Below, piece by piece: positions 43,666-56,440 of a DNA stretch of 64,000 nt. Both the position numbers and the translations under genes were made by a program. The stretch is taken from NCBI GenBank assembly GCA_916048095.2, contig OU696591.1:6624999-6688998 (forward strand), in the 5' to 3' direction. Numbering within the stretch: the stretch's first letter is position 1; each line of letters begins with the position of its first letter. This stretch comes from Sacculina carcini. Lineage: Eukaryota > Arthropoda > Thecostraca > Sacculinidae. Under the pieces are notes generated by a model. The model ran no database searches, had not been told where the DNA came from, and saw only the letters and a list, made by a program, of their open reading frames with translations.

Positions 43666-44665
43666 CGCTCGACAGGCCCATGCAAATTTTGCAAGAAAAA
43701 AGGACATTTCAGAAGTGTGTCGCCGGCGTTCAAGGACACAATCGCAAAGCGTCTCACAGATGCAAGTCACGAGCATCATAGCCAGCACGACGGCTGAACA
43801 TGCACCACGGTTGACAGTGACGTTGCAAACCGACAAGACCATCAAAGTATCGGCACTCCCGGATTCCGGAGCTGATATTTCAGTAGCTGGACTCGATATA
43901 CTGCATCGACGGAGCATGACATCAGCTGATTTGACTCCAGCTGAGGCTCATAATCGTGCGAAGTTGGCCGATCAATCAGCAGTTGAGACTCTGGGAACAT
44001 TTTTAGGAAACGTCTCTTGCGGGCAACACAACGCACGAGAAGTCTTTCATGGTCTGCCTGGAGTTCAAGGACTCATTCTATCATGGCGCACCTCGCGTGC
44101 ATTTCATTTCTTCCATGAACAGTACTCAAGACAAACAGTGTGCGGGATCGACGCTAGTGGTACTGTAAAGACACATACCGTCGCTAGCGAACCTTCAAAG
44201 GCGATGGTCTCACATCCAGCCAGCGATGTTGATGCCAAAGTGCTGAAAAAAATACCGATGACATAATGCAGCGTTTTCCTCAAGTTTTTGACGGAATCAT
44301 CAGACCACTTCCAGGTGAAAAATTCAAAATTGCTCTTCATGAAGACGCCAAGCCTTTCTGCGTTACATCACCCAGAAGGATACCGTTCGCTCTAAGAGAC
44401 AAACTCAAAGATGAACTTGACACTGTCGTACGGAGCGGCGTAATCACTCCAACGACTGAAATGTCGGACTGGTGTGCCCCAATAGTCGTGACACCAAAAA
44501 AACATTGCGACAAAATTCGTCTTTGCATCGATCTGACGCGCCTAAATCGGTATGTCGTCAGGGAGCCTTACATGAGCGACAGTCCGGCAGATGTTGTGTC
44601 ATCTATTTCACAATCTGACGCACAGTATTTTGCAGCCTTCGATGCGCTCAAAGGTATAAATGAAT
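43666..44665 (+). pseudogene. Gypsy gag-pol fragment, copy 2
   Basis: Protease LPDSGADISVAG and RT start TEMSDWCAPIVVTPKK, LCIDLTRLNRYVV are readable. This copy lacks the TAG and the extra A of copy 1, but a base is missing after GHF in the zinc knuckle and an insertion near 44230-44255 adds a stop at 44266. It ends at the same point before the RT catalytic motifs. Confidence 0.85.
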
Positions 44666-45160
44666 AAATACAGTCAAAAGCTTAACCAATAGCAAAATCG
44701 AAACTTGTAAATTTGTACTCTACCTGTGTGTGAATATTAGCTCCAAGAATTATTGGTGTGATTTTATTGCGTACGGGCTAACTATGAGTCTCTTGGGTCT
44801 AACTTAACTCTTTGGGTCTATTTGAGGCTATTTGAGGGAAAATATTTTGTGAAAATAAAAATGAAGATATTCACATTTAGACTTTTCTATTGGTTTATGG
44901 GTTAGACTTTTTATGGGTTCACATATTCTGTTTTATTTGTATTCCTTTTTAATTTATAAATTGAATATGAATATTATTTTATGAAGTGTTCCGCACGACG
45001 GACGAGTGTAAATTCTAGCTTGTGAGAGATTTCTCAGTAGCATTATTGGTGAGCCCACTTTCGAGGTAAGTCTGTGAGTCTGACAAGGTGTGATAAAACA
45101 TTATAAGAAAGAATAAGTTATGTCGCATATTGTCTGCTGTGTAGTGTGTGTGCATACACG

Positions 45161-45217
<57 letters not shown>

Positions 45218-45774
45218 TGCACACACACACACACAAGTTCCAAAAGCTACAGTAAACAACCATGAAGACATTGGGCCTGTCAGCACACACTGCGCTGCAC
45301 AAACCACAGCGAGCTAGCACGGAAACGCCCCAATGCAAAACGAAGCGATGGATGTTTATGAAATGAAAATGTCCCGCGGGCAGCAACTATAGACAATAGG
45401 ACGTTCAATTTCACCGTGTAGAATGAATTCATATACAAAACTACCGGATTTGACTTCAAGATCCAGAACGGATCGTGTTCGAGTTCTGAATTATTCAGCA
45501 CGACGGGCGGGTTTGAATATGAGGAGGGCTGAGGGGAAGTATTTTGTTAAAATTGAAATAAAAATTACTTAATTTGGACTCCAATTGATAAAAAATGTAT
45601 GAGTTTACCTTTTTTCCTTTTAAATTTGCCATATTTGTATAAATTAAATACGAATTTCATTTTATTAATTGCTCCGCACAGCGGGCGTGTTTTAATGCTA
45701 GTATTTATATGAATATAAATGAAATGATCTGTCTGTCTGTGTGTGTATGCTTGAATATGAGGTGACCTAACTGT
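44666..45774 (+). mobile_element. CCGC/GCGG repeats, duplicate copy 2
   Basis: Matches 21591-23240 minus the LTR. Empty LTR site GAATATGAATATTATT near 44968. CA tract 45163-45233. Confidence 0.7.
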
Positions 45775-47015
45775 GCGGACTCAATGGTATAGATCAGGGG
45801 CTTTGCAGTGTTTGTACTTATATATTTGCAAATAATTGATCTGTTGAATGAAATGATGAAGGTTATTATAATCAACGTAGAATCTTGCTATTGTACGGCT
45901 GTAGCTGGCATCGTTTTCCAGGATGTTTGCGAACACAAACTTCGGCCTCAGTCGGTGCTCTGTTCCACTTTTTGTCGATTTCTAGAAGTTTCGAGCTGCT
46001 GCACGCTTTTCCTAATTGTCCTGGTGACTTGACAATGACATTCGATGAAGGCTATGAAACCTTGCCTCTTGATTCCTTGTACGAGCCAACTCTGGAAGCG
46101 CACCTACTGTGAAAGAAATGCTCATCTGCCACTTCATATTGCTTCGAGTCGAAATATGTCTGGATGATTCTTTCCTTCTGCGCCATTCTTGCACTAACCA
46201 TCGGCCCATTGCTCACGTGGGACAACACTTGGTGTTCAAGCATAGCTCACCGTAATATCACGTTGATGAAATGACGAGATTCTGTGAGATGTCTTAAGAT
46301 TGTAGATTATAGGATTGCATGAATGACCTGTTAAAGCGCTCATTGTTCCAATTGTGCACTGCAGCTGCTGATTTGTCGGTATCTTTGTGAATGCGAGTCG
46401 TCGGAAAACGCTCAGATACTCATCAATATTTCTGCCAAATACTCCTGACTTTTACTTTGTTGTGCTTCTGATCATGATGAAGAACTCCATTGGCTGCATC
46501 TGTATCCAAACACTTGGCGGAATTGTGTACTCAAAATATTGCATGGTTGATTTTTAATAAAGTATCGGTACTTTGGTCCCAAGCACCATTTTCAACCACA
46601 AACATTTCAATTGGCCATTGGAAACATACACTGATTAGACCCAAGCTTGTACGCTCACTGAGATCAATGACAAACAACTTTAGGATATTTCAGCGGGCAC
46701 ACCATTACATGCACTGAACGAGGATTGAATGTCAACTGGAAAAAGTAATCTGTGCTGTTTCACATTATGAGTGTTTATTGAGAAACGGCTGACTGTCACG
46801 ACAGTATAATCCATTTGGACATGGTTGAGATGACGTTTTTGCCTCAAGCAGAGTATGTCAGTATGTCGAAAACGGCCAGCGTAAAATTCCTGTCTAAGTC
46901 ATCATCAATCCTTTAGACTTGGAAAATTAAACGGCCCATGCACGAAGCAAAGCACTATTTGCAAATGAGAACAGAAGGGCAATGCTTAAAAGTCAAATCA
47001 ATCAAGATGATTTAG
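45775..47015. other. Unassigned sequence, duplicate copy 2
   Basis: Matches 23241-24486; small indels scatter through it, with no frame conserved. Confidence 0.4.
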
Positions 47016-47019
47016 GGCA

Positions 47020-47460
47020 GTGGCTCTCAACTGGATTCGGCTCGTGGACACCTAACGGTCTTCGGGCACTTTCCGTGGACCCCGCCTCAATTTTGTCAAA
47101 AACGCGAATTTCAATTTCAATGCGAGACCTGCTCTTTGCAGTCCGCGACCAGTTTTAATATGTTTATATAAATATATAAATTTACGCATTTGAGCACAGC
47201 AATGGAAAGGCTAATGTTCGCGTGAATTTATTCATGGGCAAAGCCTCACGGCCCCGGCTGGCACACCGCAGGTCCGGCCGCACGGGTTTTGCAGTCACCG
47301 CCAGCACAGAAACTTCACGGCTGCGCGCACACAAAACCCGCAGTGCGAAAATTGGGCTACCCTTTCAGAAACGAGCCCAAACATTTCACCTCACCAGGGA
47401 ATTGAACCCTGGAAATCTCGTGCACAGAGCGTGCGTCTTAGCCACTCGGCTACGAGGCGG
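47020..47460. mobile_element. hAT end and tRNA-like segment, copy 2
   Basis: CAGTGGCTCTCAACTGG at 47019 is closer to a standard hAT terminus than copy 1. tRNA-like B box GGTTCAATTCC near 47400 (minus). Confidence 0.55.
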
Positions 47461-47498
47461 ACAAAAATAATATGTTTGTTATGTTATGTTATGTTATG

Positions 47499-49248
47499 TT
47501 ATGTTAATATGTTTGGTTTGGTCTCAGAACATGCGAGTCTCATATCACTACTCATTTCAAGTCGATTTCTCTTATTTTGCTTCAGATCGAACATCACTGA
47601 AAACCCTGTTTCACACAAGTGCGTCGTAGGAAACGGGAGAAACATCTCCGCTGCCTTGTTGCAAAGACGTGGATAGATGTCCTGCTGTTGTAGCCAGAAT
47701 TTGCTGAGGCTTAGCTTTCGGAATTCGGCCCTGGCCACTGCTGATTCTCGGAGCATGAGCAGCTACTCTGCCTCCTCCATTTCGTCGTCCACTACCACTC
47801 CGAATGGGTCTTTGTACCATGGGTAGTAGGCCGGTTCGATGCCGTCGAAGTAAACCTTGAGCTCACTCGTGAGCCTTTCGAGATGCGCAGCGATGGACTC
47901 CTTCAAATTATCAGGGAGGTCAAGTTGTTTGTCGAGGAGGAAGGCATCCAGCAATGGAAAGGCAGCGACGTTCCCTCGGTGCAGTCTCCGAAAAAGAGGG
48001 CAATTCGAGCCCCCAATCCGGCGAGTTTGTCCTTCACGTCCGATACAGACGCCTCACGGCCCTGGAGAGTGACATTTACTTCGTTCAAGGTGCCGAAAAT
48101 GTCTGCCAAGTACGCCAGCTTCATCAGAAACTCCGGGTTTTTGTAGTTTTCGTGGCGATGATCTCCTCTGGTTTCCATCTCGCGAAGGAAGATATCCACT
48201 TCCGTGTGCATTTTAAAGACCTTGGCCAGGCTCTTTCCCCTCGAGAGCCAGCGAACCTGAGTGTGGTAGAGGAGGCTCGTATGGGTTGAGCCTATTTCCT
48301 GTGCCATCATTCCGAAGAACCGGTGGTTCTTGGCGCGCCCTCGGATGAAGTTGATGGAGCTGATCACGGAGTCGAGCACAGACATCAGCTCAGGAGGCAT
48401 CGTCTTCGAAGCGAGAGCGTATCGGTGAAGAGAGCAGTGAGAATTGGAGATGTGAGGCCACTTACTCTTCACGAGGGTAATGAATCCTGTCCGAACACCG
48501 ATCATGGCTGGCGCTCCATCAGTGCAAATGTGCTGGAACTGCATCCACGACAGCCCATTCTTCTCAAAAAAGTAATCAACCAGCTTCTTGACCACCTCCG
48601 CCGTCGTTGTGGTAGTCAGGAGCTCGCAGAAAAGGAACTCCTGCTTCACCTTATTCTCCTTTTCGTAGCGGACAAAGGCGATCAGCTGACTTTGGTTCGC
48701 TATGTCGGTAGACTCGTCGAGTTGAAGACTTGCCCGAAATGCACTGGCCCGGATCTCTTGGCAAACTTGGTTGCACACGTCGGCCGCCATGACGTCAATC
48801 CTCCGCCGTACGGTGTTATTGGAGAGTGAGATCTTTGAGATCTCCCGCTTGGCCTTGTCTCCGAGAACATTGCGAACCATGATCTCCGCGCATGGTTTGA
48901 TGAGCTCTTCGCCGATCGTATGCGCCTTCTTCCCTTCTGCGATCTTCAGGGCAACTTCGAAGCTGGCTTGAACCATAGGCTTGGATTCGGGTTGGAATCC
49001 GTAAGTAGGCATAGTACCTTGCTTATCAAAGCGTTTCCTCTTGGCTTCAAAGTCCTCCTCGGTCAGCTCAATATTCGGAGGTAGATTGCTCTGGTGGCGC
49101 GACAACTTCGCCGGTTTTAGGGAGCAGTTGGCCAAGACAGTGGAGCAGTAGAAGCATTCAGCCGCGTCCAGTCCGTCCCGCGAGAACTTGGTGAAGCCAT
49201 ACTGCTGGTAGGTTTCGTTCCACTTCCTCTTCTTGGACGTTGAAGCCA
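47499..49248 (-). pseudogene. hAT transposase, copy 2 (frameshift plus shared stop)
   Basis: Same protein as 24954-26705 from MASTSKKRKW (ATG 49248): BED finger, LQLDESTD, HICTDGAPAM and HCSLHRYALASK all present. Near 47990 a one-base loss (GAAAAAGAGG against GAATCCAGAGG) changes frame within ARIAL. The downstream part then reads in another frame to the same TAG (47765-47763) and on to the dimerisation block FPTTHLCETGFSVM. It is therefore broken twice, once from before and once from after the duplication. Confidence 0.88.
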
Positions 49249-50290
49249 TCTGCGAAGTACAATTATATTTTATTTTTGACATGGTCATAGCGATCAAACA
49301 AGTCGTAATACAATGATTTAACTCAGACAATACAATGATGAGACTCAGACACACTCATTCACACAGACAGACACAGACTATCAGAAGCGTTCCCTCGAGA
49401 GTGACGTCATTTCTTTCTCTATGTCTCACACTTATTTTGATAAATAAGTTTTATTGGAAGAAGGTCTCTTTTCTGAGAAGGTGAAAAAGGCTGTTATTTA
49501 TTTTAAGAAAGACTCTGAGTTATAAATATATGCAGAAATCTTGTTTTTTATATTTCATGTTTTGGAAACGAACGAATGAGATACGTTCCCGCGAATGACG
49601 TCATTGCCTTCCTAGTTGTTTTAAAAACACGAAGGACATTGTTTATAAGACAATTTTTGCATGTAATAAGGTCGAAAAGAATTATGCTATGCGATTTAAA
49701 AAAACAATTCTCTTATATATTGCTCGTAAACTAATTCATTTATGTTCGTTGTTACATGTAAAAACATAAATGTTTTTAAATAGTCACTCACGGGGTCCAA
49801 TAGACCCCCAAGGGGTCCACTGGACCACTGTTGGGATCCACGGATTTAGGGAAAGCGTCTTTGAAATTCCTCTGTTTGCCTGTGCACCCTGTGTGCTAAT
49901 CCGCCAGCACGTGGACAGCGCACTGCACAAACATGGTCTGCATGAGCCGCCGCCCTGCAGCGTTTGCTGCAGACTGCAAAAAACAACGACTCAAAACAAA
50001 ACGCCCAAAACAAGCGATGCAGCCGGGACCAAGGCGTGCGTCGTACAACTTCTGTGCTGAACAGCCACACAAACGTGCTTCAACACGAAAACACACACAT
50101 GCTATTCGTAGACAATTTCAATTGTTATTGAACTTTATTTAATCTAAGATATTTTTGCCAACTTTCAACTAAATGTCATGCTGGTAAATTCACTGATACA
50201 ATGAAACGTTTTAAAAATTTGCTCGTAGGAAGAGCGTTATTTATATATAAAAATCGGTATCATTCTAGACCCCACCAATGACATCGATAG
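49249..50290. other. hAT upstream flank, duplicate copy 2
   Basis: Matches 26706-27780. No gene seen. Confidence 0.5.
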
Positions 50291-50327
50291 CCCAAATCAG
50301 TTGTTCTGTGATTGTCTATGGTTTACT

Positions 50328-50362
50328 GTGTGTACGTGTGTGTGTGTGTGTGTGTGTGTGTG
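50328..50362. repeat. (TG)n microsatellite
   Basis: TG run just downstream of the I-like LINE 3' end. Confidence 0.95.
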
Positions 50363-50441
50363 TTGCTGTTGTTTCTTGATGAGGGCAACACGATTTTTAC
50401 TCGGAAATCGATCGGTCTTTGAGTATTCTATGGAGAATGTA

Positions 50442-51350
50442 TCAGATGCGGTTGATCAGACCAGTTTCTTGAAGAAAAATGCACAAATGTCGTCGCATGA
50501 AGAGATGCATGCCAGGTCTCATATTGGTGCCACCAAGCAGCATTGAAATAGTGATGTTTTGTATACCACGTGGTTGAAGTTTGGTCATGAGGAGCAGCTG
50601 CTGGCTGTCAGCGTACTTGCAACACTGAACAAGTACGTGATCGACAGTCTCGTCTTCTGCGCAGTGCGGGCATGCTGCATTCGTGATGAGCTTGAGACGT
50701 GTCATATGCTGGTTGAGTTTGGTATGTCCAGATCGGAGTCGGAAGAGTGATACATCGAGATGCCGATTAGTGCATTTGGCCAGCTGCCGAATGGAGTTGA
50801 TAACACGCTGTGTCGTCGATGAATCTTGTGAGAGCAGTTGTTGCAGGTGTTGCCGCCACTCTGTTTTGATGAAATGTGCTACGGCGTCACTGAGGTCTTC
50901 CCACGAGAGAGTTTCGGAGAAATTGTCTGCAGAATGACAGGCTTTCTTTGCTGCGTTGTCGGCTATCTCGTTGCCGATGATGCCTGCATGTGACGGTATC
51001 CACTGGAGATGTATTCGGCAGGATGACTCATTCAATATAGAAATAAGTCTATGTATGATGTTGATTTGACCTTGATGATTTTTCGGCTGTGGCTGGTTGG
51101 TGAGGTCGAGACATGATTTCGAGTCGGTGTAAATGACGACATTTTCTCACGGTGGGAGATGGTTATGAATGTATTGGAGAGCTTGATGAATGGCGAAAAG
51201 CTCGGCATGAGTAACCGAGGCAAAACGATGAAATTTCCACGTTTGAATTTGGTTGTGCTGCTGTACGTACAGTGCAGCTCCTGACTCTTTTCTTGTGGGG
51301 TCTTGTGAGCCATTCGTGGATATGTTGACAAAATTTTGGTAAAGGCATCT
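50442..51350 (-). pseudogene. I-like LINE RNase H and C-terminal domain
   Basis: Minus strand, several frames: NGSQDPTRKESGAALYVQ (first catalytic Asp replaced, since the family has TDGS), THAELFAIHQALQYI (Glu), IYTDSKSCLDLTNQ (Asp), LQWIPSHAGIIGNEIADNAA (final His/Asp). These are the four blocks of a retrotransposon RNase H. After it come HMTRLKLITNAACPHCAEDE and HVLVQC, a Cys/His end. An in-frame TGA near 51146 and frame changes break it. RNase H removes the RNA strand after reverse transcription and is found in I, R1 and LOA-type LINEs. The RT itself is absent. Confidence 0.85.
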
Positions 51351-51562
51351 ATGTGATTTTGGAGAGGCCTTTTGGTAAGGAATCTATGTGATTGAATTTG
51401 GATAGTATAGTGTCGGAATTGATGGGTGGTATTGAAAATGCTGCTGTGTATACATTTATCGATGAATGGTGCCAAGCACATTCGACCAAGGTGGTATAGG
51501 TGATATGGCTGGTGAATGAATTATGGTGGGAATTCTGTTCATATAGTGTGCAATGATAAAAG

Positions 51563-51700
51563 CAGGGCCGGATTAAGACTTCGCGGGGCCCTAGGCAGTT
51601 AAGATCCGCGGAACCCCCATGATATGAGATATGAACAAGCAAACCTGGGCATGATATTGTGACGCCCCACTCAGTTGAGTCAACCAGCACCTTGCCTACA
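51563..51700 (+). mobile_element. Possible hAT terminus
   Basis: CAGGGCCGGATTAAG with GGGGCCCTAGGCAG resembles common hAT ends (CAGGGCCGG). No transposase adjoins and no mate was found. Confidence 0.35.
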
Positions 51701-52260
51701 CCGCCGAAAAACTCATCAACTTTTCAGTAACACATGCAGAAAATGGGTATATAATAACGGCTTCAACAACTTTTTTGTACCTCCCGAACCCGAAAATGGA
51801 ACCCGCAATATAGAATGATTTGCCTGATTGATATCCTGCACGACTCAAATTCGGTCACCTCCAATCGCTAATAGAATACAAGCACAAAACACGCATAATA
51901 TATTACAACACAACATACAACACAAGATACATTAGAAGATATAACAAAAGATAGATTATACTAACACTTTCATACATGAAACACTGAGCTCTCAATATTG
52001 CTTTATCCTATAGTTCATTCACTGTTGCAGACAATATTTCACCTCACAGGTGCAGTTTTGACCCAGCTAGCTCTATCTAATATTTGTGAAAATTTCCATA
52101 CAAATTTGGTTATACAAATGTAAATATATCTGGAAGACGCAAATTTGCCGCAAATTTTCCTTGGAGTTGATACAAAAACAATCGTATTCATGAAACATGT
52201 ATCGTAATCGAAATCATGAGGTGACCGGTGACTACCATTCCACCAGCAGTATTACATCTA
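51701..52260. other. No gene or known element seen
   Basis: AT-rich single-copy-looking DNA with ACAACACAACATACAACAC repeats near 51890. Confidence 0.4.
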
Positions 52261-52961
52261 TATCTATACTAGCATTAAAACCCGCCCGTTGTGCGGAACA
52301 ATTCATACTATTCAATTTGTATTCAATTCATAAGAGAAAAGGAATATGAATTAAAGAAGAGTGGAGTGAACCCATAACAAAGTCTAAATTTATATATTTT
52401 AATATATATGTTTATATTAGTTTGCCTAAACCGCCTCATATTTAAACCTGCCCGCCGTGCTGAATAATTCAGAACTCAGACACGAAACAATGAACAATGA
52501 CTACACTTTTTCATCATAATGTTTCCAAAATATATTGATAACTTAACATCACTATCTAGCATTGACACCCGCCAGTTGTGCGGAGCAATTAATAGAATAA
52601 AATTCATATTCAATTAAAAATAGAAGAGATACAAATTATAAAGAAAAAAGTCACCCCATTAAAAGTCTTATCTAATAGAAAAGTATATAGGTGAATATTT
52701 TTTTATATTTCGACACAATATTTCCCTCAAATAGCATCATATTTAAGCCTGTCCGTCGTACGAAAATATTCAGAACTTAAACACGAAATAATGAAGAATG
52801 ATGAAAAATAAAATATTTTCATACATATCATTTATATCATATCATTTATATACATACATTATATTCCGCATTCATATTAAACCCAATATAGCCTGACCCA
52901 ATCCTACCAAACTCAACCCAACCATCCCATCTTATCGTATATCATCTCATCCCCCTTTAGT
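52261..52961 (-). mobile_element. CCGC/GCGG Helitron-like repeats, two in tandem
   Basis: ACTAGCATTAAAACCCGCCC at 52268 and CTAGCATTGACACCCGCCA at 52556, each with an internal second motif about 170 bases on. Followed by a 110-bp repeat (CCTGACCCAATCCTACCAA) also at 58575 and 59200. Confidence 0.6.
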
Positions 52962-54185
52962 ACACTTTGGAAAATTACAAATTATACCGTATTGTAGGAA
53001 ACAACATTTCTAGCACCATGGTATAATTTATTTTTATGTATAACAAATAGTTACTGAGAAATAGTAGAAAAATGAATTAATTAAAGTCACCTGGTGTTCA
53101 AGTGTAATTTGGGATGTATTTGAGAATTTTGCCACTTTTACGCGTTTTTGTATCATTTGTGGGTATAAATTATAACTTTTCTTGTAGAACACAAAATGAT
53201 CTACACAGTAGTATATTTCTGTGTAATCGCAAGTGCGTAAATTGTGATTGGACTTCAGTGAAATTAAATCAGTGTATATTCATGTGTAATCGCAAGTGCG
53301 CATAATAGCTGTCAAATTGGCACTATGACATTTTGACTTTACACCGCCGTAACTTACTTCAGATATACTTTGGAAAATTACAAATTATACCGTATTGTAG
53401 AAATCAAGATTTCTAGCACGATGGTATAATTGATTTTAATTTCTGACAAATAGTTCCTGAGAAATAGTAGAAAAATGAATATATTTTAGTCATCCGGTGT
53501 TCATGTGTAATTTTGGATGTATTTGAGAAGTTTGCCACTTTTACACGTTTTTTGTATCATTTGTGGGTATAAATTATAACTTTTCTTGTAGAACACAAAA
53601 TTATCTACACAAGAGTATAATTTTTATAGCTGTACCATTGCTGGTTTATGAGGAATAGATAGCCAAATATTGACCAAAATATTCACGTTCATGTGTGCTA
53701 ATGTTGCCTTTTTGACTTTGTCATTTACACTTCACACCGCTGTAACTTGTTATTAATACACTTTGGAAAGTTAAAAGTTATACCGTGTTGTAGAACACAA
53801 ACGTTCCAGCATGATGGTATTATTTATTTAGATGTGTGATAATTAGTTTTTGAGAAATAGAGAAAAAAGTATAGAAAATCGGACGCGTGGAGTATAAATA
53901 AAATTTTGAATGTAGATTGATTTTTTTTCCATTTTACATGTTTTAAATTCGTTTTTGGGTATAAATTATAGTTTGTTGAGTGGAACAGAAAATTTTCTAC
54001 ACAGTGGTATAATTTTAGAGTTGTACCATTGCTGGTTTAGGAAGAGTAGTCTTCAGAAAATTGACAAAAATTTTCCCATTTTTCAGGCTTCATTTTGTCT
54101 TTTCACCGCTCTAACTTTTTTGGTTTTATTTTTAAAATTAAAAATTTAACCTACAGTGTAGACAAAAAAATTTCCGGAGATAGGG
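52962..54185 (+). repeat. TATAAATTATA satellite, composite copy II
   Basis: Same order of units as 29637-30615. Confidence 0.9.
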
Positions 54186-54510
54186 TATAGGAGGAGATAG
54201 GGTAAACAGACACAAATGACCTCAATGACCTTAAAAATGACCTCGGAGGTCATCAAAACCTAGCCTATGACCTTCTTGCATCCATATTACCGCTAGGGAC
54301 TAAGCTTCATCAAAATCGGTCCAGTGGCTTAGGAGGAGATATGGTAAACAGACACAAATTATCTCAATGACCTTTAAAATGACCTCGGAGGTCAACGAAA
54401 CCCAGCCTATGACCTTCTTGCATCCATTTTACCCCTAGGGACCAAGTTTAATCAACATCGGTCCAATGGTTTAGGAGGAGATAGGATACAAACAGACATT
54501 TAGAAAATTT
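54186..54510 (+). repeat. 142-bp tandem repeat, composite copy II
   Basis: Units start at 54209 and 54351. Confidence 0.9.
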
Positions 54511-55400
54511 GCAATCAGTGCAGGGCAAAAAAATCATCAATTTGGACCTTCGGGCCGAATTGGAAAATGCTGCAGTCGTTTCTGTTTGTCGTTTCTCGCA
54601 AACAGCACGTGTTGCTCAACGGTAGAACGTCACAGGGGTCCGATGTAACCAGCCGAGTGCCGGAGGGTTCCATACTGAGTCCGTACTGAGTCCGCTCCTG
54701 TTTGACATACTCGTCAATGACCTAGCAGTGAGCTTGGGAGACTCGGCGCTACTCTACGCTGACGATATCATCAATTCTTCATTGTGTCGAGATGGCTACA
54801 GATGGCCAGATTCTACAGTGTCTAATTGGCCGTTTTTGTACCTGCTGCGGTGAATGCGAATTGAGACTTGACTCAATCAAATGTTGAAAGTTCAGCGTTA
54901 CACTCAGAAAGCAGTTGTGCTCGTGCGAGTATAAAATTGGCGGTGAAATAGTACAGACGATTTGCGTGGTTCGTGTCCTGGGTGTCATGATGAATCTAAT
55001 CTCACCGTCCTGGGTGTCATGATAAATCTAATCTCACCGTCCTGGGTGTCATGATGAATCTAATCTCACCGTCCTCGGTGTCATGATGAATCTAATCTCA
55101 CCGTCCTGGGTGTCATGATGAATCTAATCTCACCTTCCTGGGTGTCATGATGAATCTAATCTCACCGTCCTGGGTGTCATGATGAATCTAATCTCACCGT
55201 CCTGGGTGTCATGATGAATCTAATCTCACCATCCTGGGTGTCATGATGAACGATAAGCTCACCTTCGACCCACATGCTGAAGCCATTACTCAGGTAATTG
55301 TGCGAGTAATTGGTTAGGTAATTGTGTGAGTGGTTGGTTAGGTAATTTTGCAGGTAATTGTTACCTAAAATACCCCCTTACACAAAAATACCCAATTACC
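54511..55400 (+). pseudogene. CR1-like RT fragment, composite copy II
   Basis: Same pieces as 31031-31900 (LLFDILVNDLAVSLGDSALL, YADDIIN, EYKIGGEIVQT). Ends in the same GGTAATT repeats and TACCCCAAAAATACCC. At CCCAACCCA the two copies part: this one has unrelated DNA where the 2A LINE begins in copy I. Confidence 0.75.
54975..55263 (+). repeat. 32-bp minisatellite, 8 units plus source unit
   Basis: 256 bases from 54975 to the 33-base source version at 55231. Confidence 0.97.
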
Positions 55401-55420
55401 CCAAAAATACCCACCCAACC

Positions 55421-55670
55421 CAACGTTGAAGACCTCATTCAGCACAGTTTATTTCGACCTCTCTAGATAAGCCATGAACAAATCAACTGCGCTAATCGCA
55501 ATGTTTTCGCTCAATTATTTACAGCAGCCATTTGGCGATGCAATTGTTACTAAAACTCTTTGCCGATGAAAACTTGTGTTTGAGCAAAAACATTTTCGAG
55601 CACGATCTTGGTTGTTGTTTATATTTATTTTTATATTAATTAATGTGTGTATATACCTTTTTGAGCACCA
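55421..55670. other. No gene or element recognised
   Basis: AT-rich DNA between the composite repeat and the palindrome. Confidence 0.4.
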
Positions 55671-55770
55671 GAAACGAAACCAATTTGAAACCTCATTATT
55701 CCATGTGTGCCCTAAAGTGACTACAACAAAAAACAGCTGACATATAATATATTCATGTAAAGTAGGTGTT

Positions 55771-55808
<38 letters not shown>

Positions 55809-56178
55809 TGTGTTTTTACACTACGCCACAAAAGATTCTATTTTTAGACGCGGTGGCTAGGAAATACCTGGAAAAAACATCAAAACAACTGTGTGTGGAA
55901 GTCATGTGCTTGGCACATGTGTGCAGCTGCAGTTTGCAAAATTCACGCGCCACGCACATGACTTGCACACACAGTTGTTTTGATGTTTTTTCCAGGTATT
56001 TCCAAGCCACCGCGTCTAAAAATAGAACCTTTTGTGGCGTAGTGTAAAAACACAGCACATATATATATATATACAGAAAACACCTATTTTACATGAATAT
56101 ATTATATGTCTGCTGTTTTTTGTTGTAGTCACTTTAGGGCACACATGGAATAATGAGGTTTCAAATTGGTTATGTTTC
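55671..56178. mobile_element. 508-bp palindrome (foldback element)
   Basis: The left arm from 55671 (ACCAATTTGAAACCTCATTA ... AGGTGTTTTCTGTATATA ... GACGCGGTGGC ... GTCATGTG) reappears inverted from 56178 back to about 55950, with few mismatches and a shorter TA run in the right arm. The loop is about 35 bases (around TGCAGCTGCAGTTTGC). It has no coding capacity beyond mirror-image frames. This could be a foldback MITE; no target duplication was found. Confidence 0.9.
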
Positions 56179-56187
56179 ATTCGTATC

Positions 56188-56392
56188 ATTTGTGGGTATG
56201 AATTATAGCTTATCTTGTAGAACACAAAATTATCTACACAGTAGTATATTCCTGTGTAATCGCAAGTGCGCATAATAGCTGTCAAATTGGCAATATGTCC
56301 TTTTGACTTTACACCGCCGTAACTTCCTTCAGATACACTTTGGAAAATTACAAATTATACCGTATTGTAGAAAACAAAATTTCTAGCACAGA
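56188..56392 (+). repeat. TATAAATTATA satellite fragment
   Basis: GTATCATTTGTGGGTATGAA to GTAGAAAACAAAATTTCTAG; cut by the CA tract. Confidence 0.85.
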
Positions 56393-56404
56393 CAGACACA
56401 CACA

Positions 56405-56440
<36 letters not shown>

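Larger units (their letters stand above)
39840..50783 (+). repeat. Segmental duplication, copy 2
   Basis: Direct repeat of 16525-28258. It lacks the solo LTR and has a shorter 10-bp array (40205-40310) and a longer CA tract at 45165-45212. The dipeptidase exons B, C and D are outside the duplicated block. Confidence 0.93.
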
